Source: Eubacterium sp.
Lineage (GTDB): Bacteria > Bacillota_A > Clostridia > Lachnospirales > Lachnospiraceae
Length of the DNA: 17,472 bases
Assembly (NCBI GenBank): GCA_024687845.1
Contig: JAILEL010000197.1
Span: 1-17,472, forward strand
Direction of reading: 5' to 3'
Positions 15,567 to 17,472 of the stretch are shown piece by piece. Position 1 is the stretch's first letter, and each line of letters begins with the position of its first letter. The notes below the pieces were generated by a model. The model worked only from the letters and a program-made list of their open reading frames with translations, did no database searches and had not been told where the DNA came from. A program made the translations under genes and the position numbers.

Positions 15567-17472
15567 ATGAAAAAATTACGTGGAGATTTTACATTGCCAG
15601 GAGAATCAGGATATGAAAAACTGACTCTTGATTTGGCTGAAAAATGGGGTGCAGATGTAATAAGAGATAGTGATGGTACACAGTTATCTAGTGAAATACT
15701 TGAGTATGGATATGATATTTATTCTACCGTTTGTATTATAAGAGATCATAATGAATGGCTCAGACAACATCCTGATAAGTACCAACAGACTATTCTGATG
15801 TCAATTCCGGTTATGGCTGAATCTGATGAGCTTGAGGTAAGTATTCTGGACGGATATTATATTGAACAATTCAAAGTGAATGATTCGGAAGATTCTCTGA
15901 AATACTGGGAAGTATATGATAGAACTTCGGATATTCGAATAGATTATAATGACTGGGCGTATGATTCAGAAACTGGATGTGTAACAATTAAGAATGCAAC
16001 TGCATTTCATCATTATACTGTGAATTTCTTTGCATATAGAATATGGGAAGAGATATCCATGTATAACCATGTTACTAATAAATGGGATAAGGAGCATCTT
16101 GCACCTCTAGATCCACGCAGCACAGAGGCACAGATTTATCTGATAAATTGGCTTAAGGATTGGTGTATAGAACATAAGGACACAAATGTTGTAAGATTCA
16201 CATCTCTTTTTTATAACTTCGTCTGGATATGGGGAAGTGATGAAAAGAACAGGAATCTGTATACTGACTGGGGGTCATATGATTTTACTGTAAGCCCTCT
16301 GGCATTAGAAGAATTTGAAAAAAAATATGGTTATGCTCTTACTTCTGAAGATTTTATCAACAAAGGAAATCGACATGTTACACACATGCCTCCAGTTGAT
16401 AAAATGAAGGATTATTATGAATTCACCCAGAGATTTGTTGTAGATTTCGGAAAACAGCTTGTGGATATTGTACATAGTTTTGGTAAAAAGGCATATGTAT
16501 TCTATGATGACAGCTGGGTTGGACTTGAACCATATGGTAAATATTTTAAGGAATATGGCTTCGATGGTCTTATAAAATGTGTTTTTTCAGGTTATGAATC
16601 TCGTTTGTGTGCAGGGGTAGATGTTCCTGTTCACGAACTCAGACTTCATCCATATCTTTTCCCTGTAGGTCTTGGTGGTCTTCCTACATTTTCAGAAGGA
16701 GGAAATCCAAAAAAAGATGCCCAGGAGTATTGGGTGTCTGTAAGAAGAGCTCTGATTCGTGAAAAGATAGACAGACTTGGTCTAGGTGGATATCTACATC
16801 TTACAGAGAATTATCCGGATTTTAATGATTATATCGAACAACTTCTTAATGAATTCAGAAATATAAAAATCCTTCAGGAATCAGATGTTCTGTATACGAT
16901 TCCGGTAAGAGTAGCAGTGCTTCATTCATGGGGGAAATTCAGACCTTGGACATTATCAGGACATTTTCACGAGACTTGGATGCATCCTCTGATACACATA
17001 AATGAATCCTTATCAGGATTCCCGGTCAAAACTGATTTCATAAGTTTTGAGGATATTAGAAGAAAAGGACTGGAGGATTACGATATCGTTATAAATGCTG
17101 GAAAAGCATTTAGTGCATGGAGTGGCGGCGATGATTGGAATGACTCTGATATTGTAACTTGTATTCAAAAATGGGTATATGATGGTGGTGTTTATATAGG
17201 AGTAGGTGAAGCATCAGCAGTACGTGATGGAGATATGTTCCTCAAGCTAGGTCATGTACTAGGAGTTGATATAGCTACTTGTGCCAGAGTATGTCATGGA
17301 AAACCAGAATTTACTATTAATAACAAATTAAAGACAAAGCTTATTCCAGAAGGAGCTAAAGTAAGAAAACGAGAAAATGTTTATCTTGTAAATAGTAATG
17401 CTACTGTCTTAATGGAGGAGGATAATACACCTACTGTTGTATTCAATAAATTCGGAAGTGGTTATGGTGTAT
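15567..17472 (+). CDS. GH112 phosphorylase, probably D-galactosyl-1,4-L-rhamnose phosphorylase (3' end beyond window)
   Basis: The first 635 codons of a glycoside hydrolase family 112 protein with no stop before the window end. The family is usually about 720 residues, so roughly 85 are missing. GH112 enzymes cleave terminal beta-galactosides with phosphate to give alpha-galactose 1-phosphate. Recognisable parts are GDFTLP (6-11), WGADVIRDSDGT (27-38), RDHNEW (59-64), VVRFTSLFYNF (208-218) and YDDSWVGLEPYG (313-324); Asp315 of the last aligns with the general acid (Asp313) of Bifidobacterium lacto-N-biose phosphorylase. A Rossmann-like second domain starts near 445. Family members act on lacto-N-biose/galacto-N-biose or on galactosyl-1,4-rhamnose; the RG-I context favours the latter, as in Clostridium phytofermentans Cphy1920. 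There is no signal peptide. It lies 99 bases after the esterase, with AGAGG at 15552-15556 as ribosome site and no clear terminator between. Confidence 0.9.
   Translation, partial: MKKLRGDFTLPGESGYEKLTLDLAEKWGADVIRDSDGTQLSSEILEYGYDIYSTVCIIRDHNEWLRQHPDKYQQTILMSIPVMAESDELEVSILDGYYIEQFKVNDSEDSLKYWEVYDRTSDIRIDYNDWAYDSETGCVTIKNATAFHHYTVNFFAYRIWEEISMYNHVTNKWDKEHLAPLDPRSTEAQIYLINWLKDWCIEHKDTNVVRFTSLFYNFVWIWGSDEKNRNLYTDWGSYDFTVSPLALEEFEKKYGYALTSEDFINKGNRHVTHMPPVDKMKDYYEFTQRFVVDFGKQLVDIVHSFGKKAYVFYDDSWVGLEPYGKYFKEYGFDGLIKCVFSGYESRLCAGVDVPVHELRLHPYLFPVGLGGLPTFSEGGNPKKDAQEYWVSVRRALIREKIDRLGLGGYLHLTENYPDFNDYIEQLLNEFRNIKILQESDVLYTIPVRVAVLHSWGKFRPWTLSGHFHETWMHPLIHINESLSGFPVKTDFISFEDIRRKGLEDYDIVINAGKAFSAWSGGDDWNDSDIVTCIQKWVYDGGVYIGVGEASAVRDGDMFLKLGHVLGVDIATCARVCHGKPEFTINNKLKTKLIPEGAKVRKRENVYLVNSNATVLMEEDNTPTVVFNKFGSGYGV

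Noticed and set aside
15567..17472. Assignment as lacto-N-biose phosphorylase for host glycans
   Set aside because: No other host-glycan gene is present and all neighbours are RG-I genes, so galactosyl-rhamnose is the better substrate guess.

Overview
The window is an AT-rich stretch of low-GC Gram-positive DNA carrying a rhamnogalacturonan-I (RG-I, pectin) utilisation locus. Codon choice, AGGAGG-type ribosome binding sites, LplABC-type sugar transporters and the enzyme set suggest a gut or rumen Lachnospiraceae (Butyrivibrio, Roseburia or Lachnoclostridium-like). The genus is a guess from gene content. All 13 genes are on the + strand. I see no tRNA, rRNA, insertion sequence, CRISPR array or phage gene.

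Layout. A YesL-like (DUF624) membrane protein (190-825) is followed closely by a PL11 rhamnogalacturonan lyase (829-3057) and an overlapping CE4-type polysaccharide deacetylase (3047-3862). Next is the first ABC importer: two permeases (3896-4870, 4884-5786) and a lipoprotein solute-binding protein (5845-7473). A hairpin, a MATE-family exporter (7612-8949) and a second hairpin separate it from a second, paralogous ABC importer with the same gene order (9069-10031, 10048-10980, 11008-12708). After a third hairpin come a GH105 unsaturated rhamnogalacturonyl hydrolase (12840-13892), a CE12-like SGNH acetylesterase with an SLH-like tail (13899-15467), and a GH112 phosphorylase cut by the window edge (15567-17472+).

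How the genes fit together (inference from family knowledge). None of the five enzymes has a recognisable signal peptide, whereas both binding proteins have clear lipoprotein signals. The locus therefore looks like an import-then-digest system. RG-I oligosaccharides made by secreted enzymes encoded elsewhere would be captured and imported by two transporters that borrow a shared ATPase, since none is encoded here. In the cytoplasm they would be deacetylated (CE4-like and CE12-like enzymes), cut by PL11 lyase, relieved of the terminal unsaturated galacturonate by GH105, and stripped of galactose side groups by GH112. In this setting the GH112 is most likely a D-galactosyl-beta-1,4-L-rhamnose phosphorylase, saving the energy of the bond as galactose 1-phosphate.

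Points most worth a second look: the SLH-like C-terminus on an apparently cytoplasmic esterase; the PL11 enzyme with a roughly 100-residue insertion; two esterases of unrelated folds in one pathway; two parallel ABC importers with very different binding proteins; and three strong intergenic hairpins that lack U-tracts.
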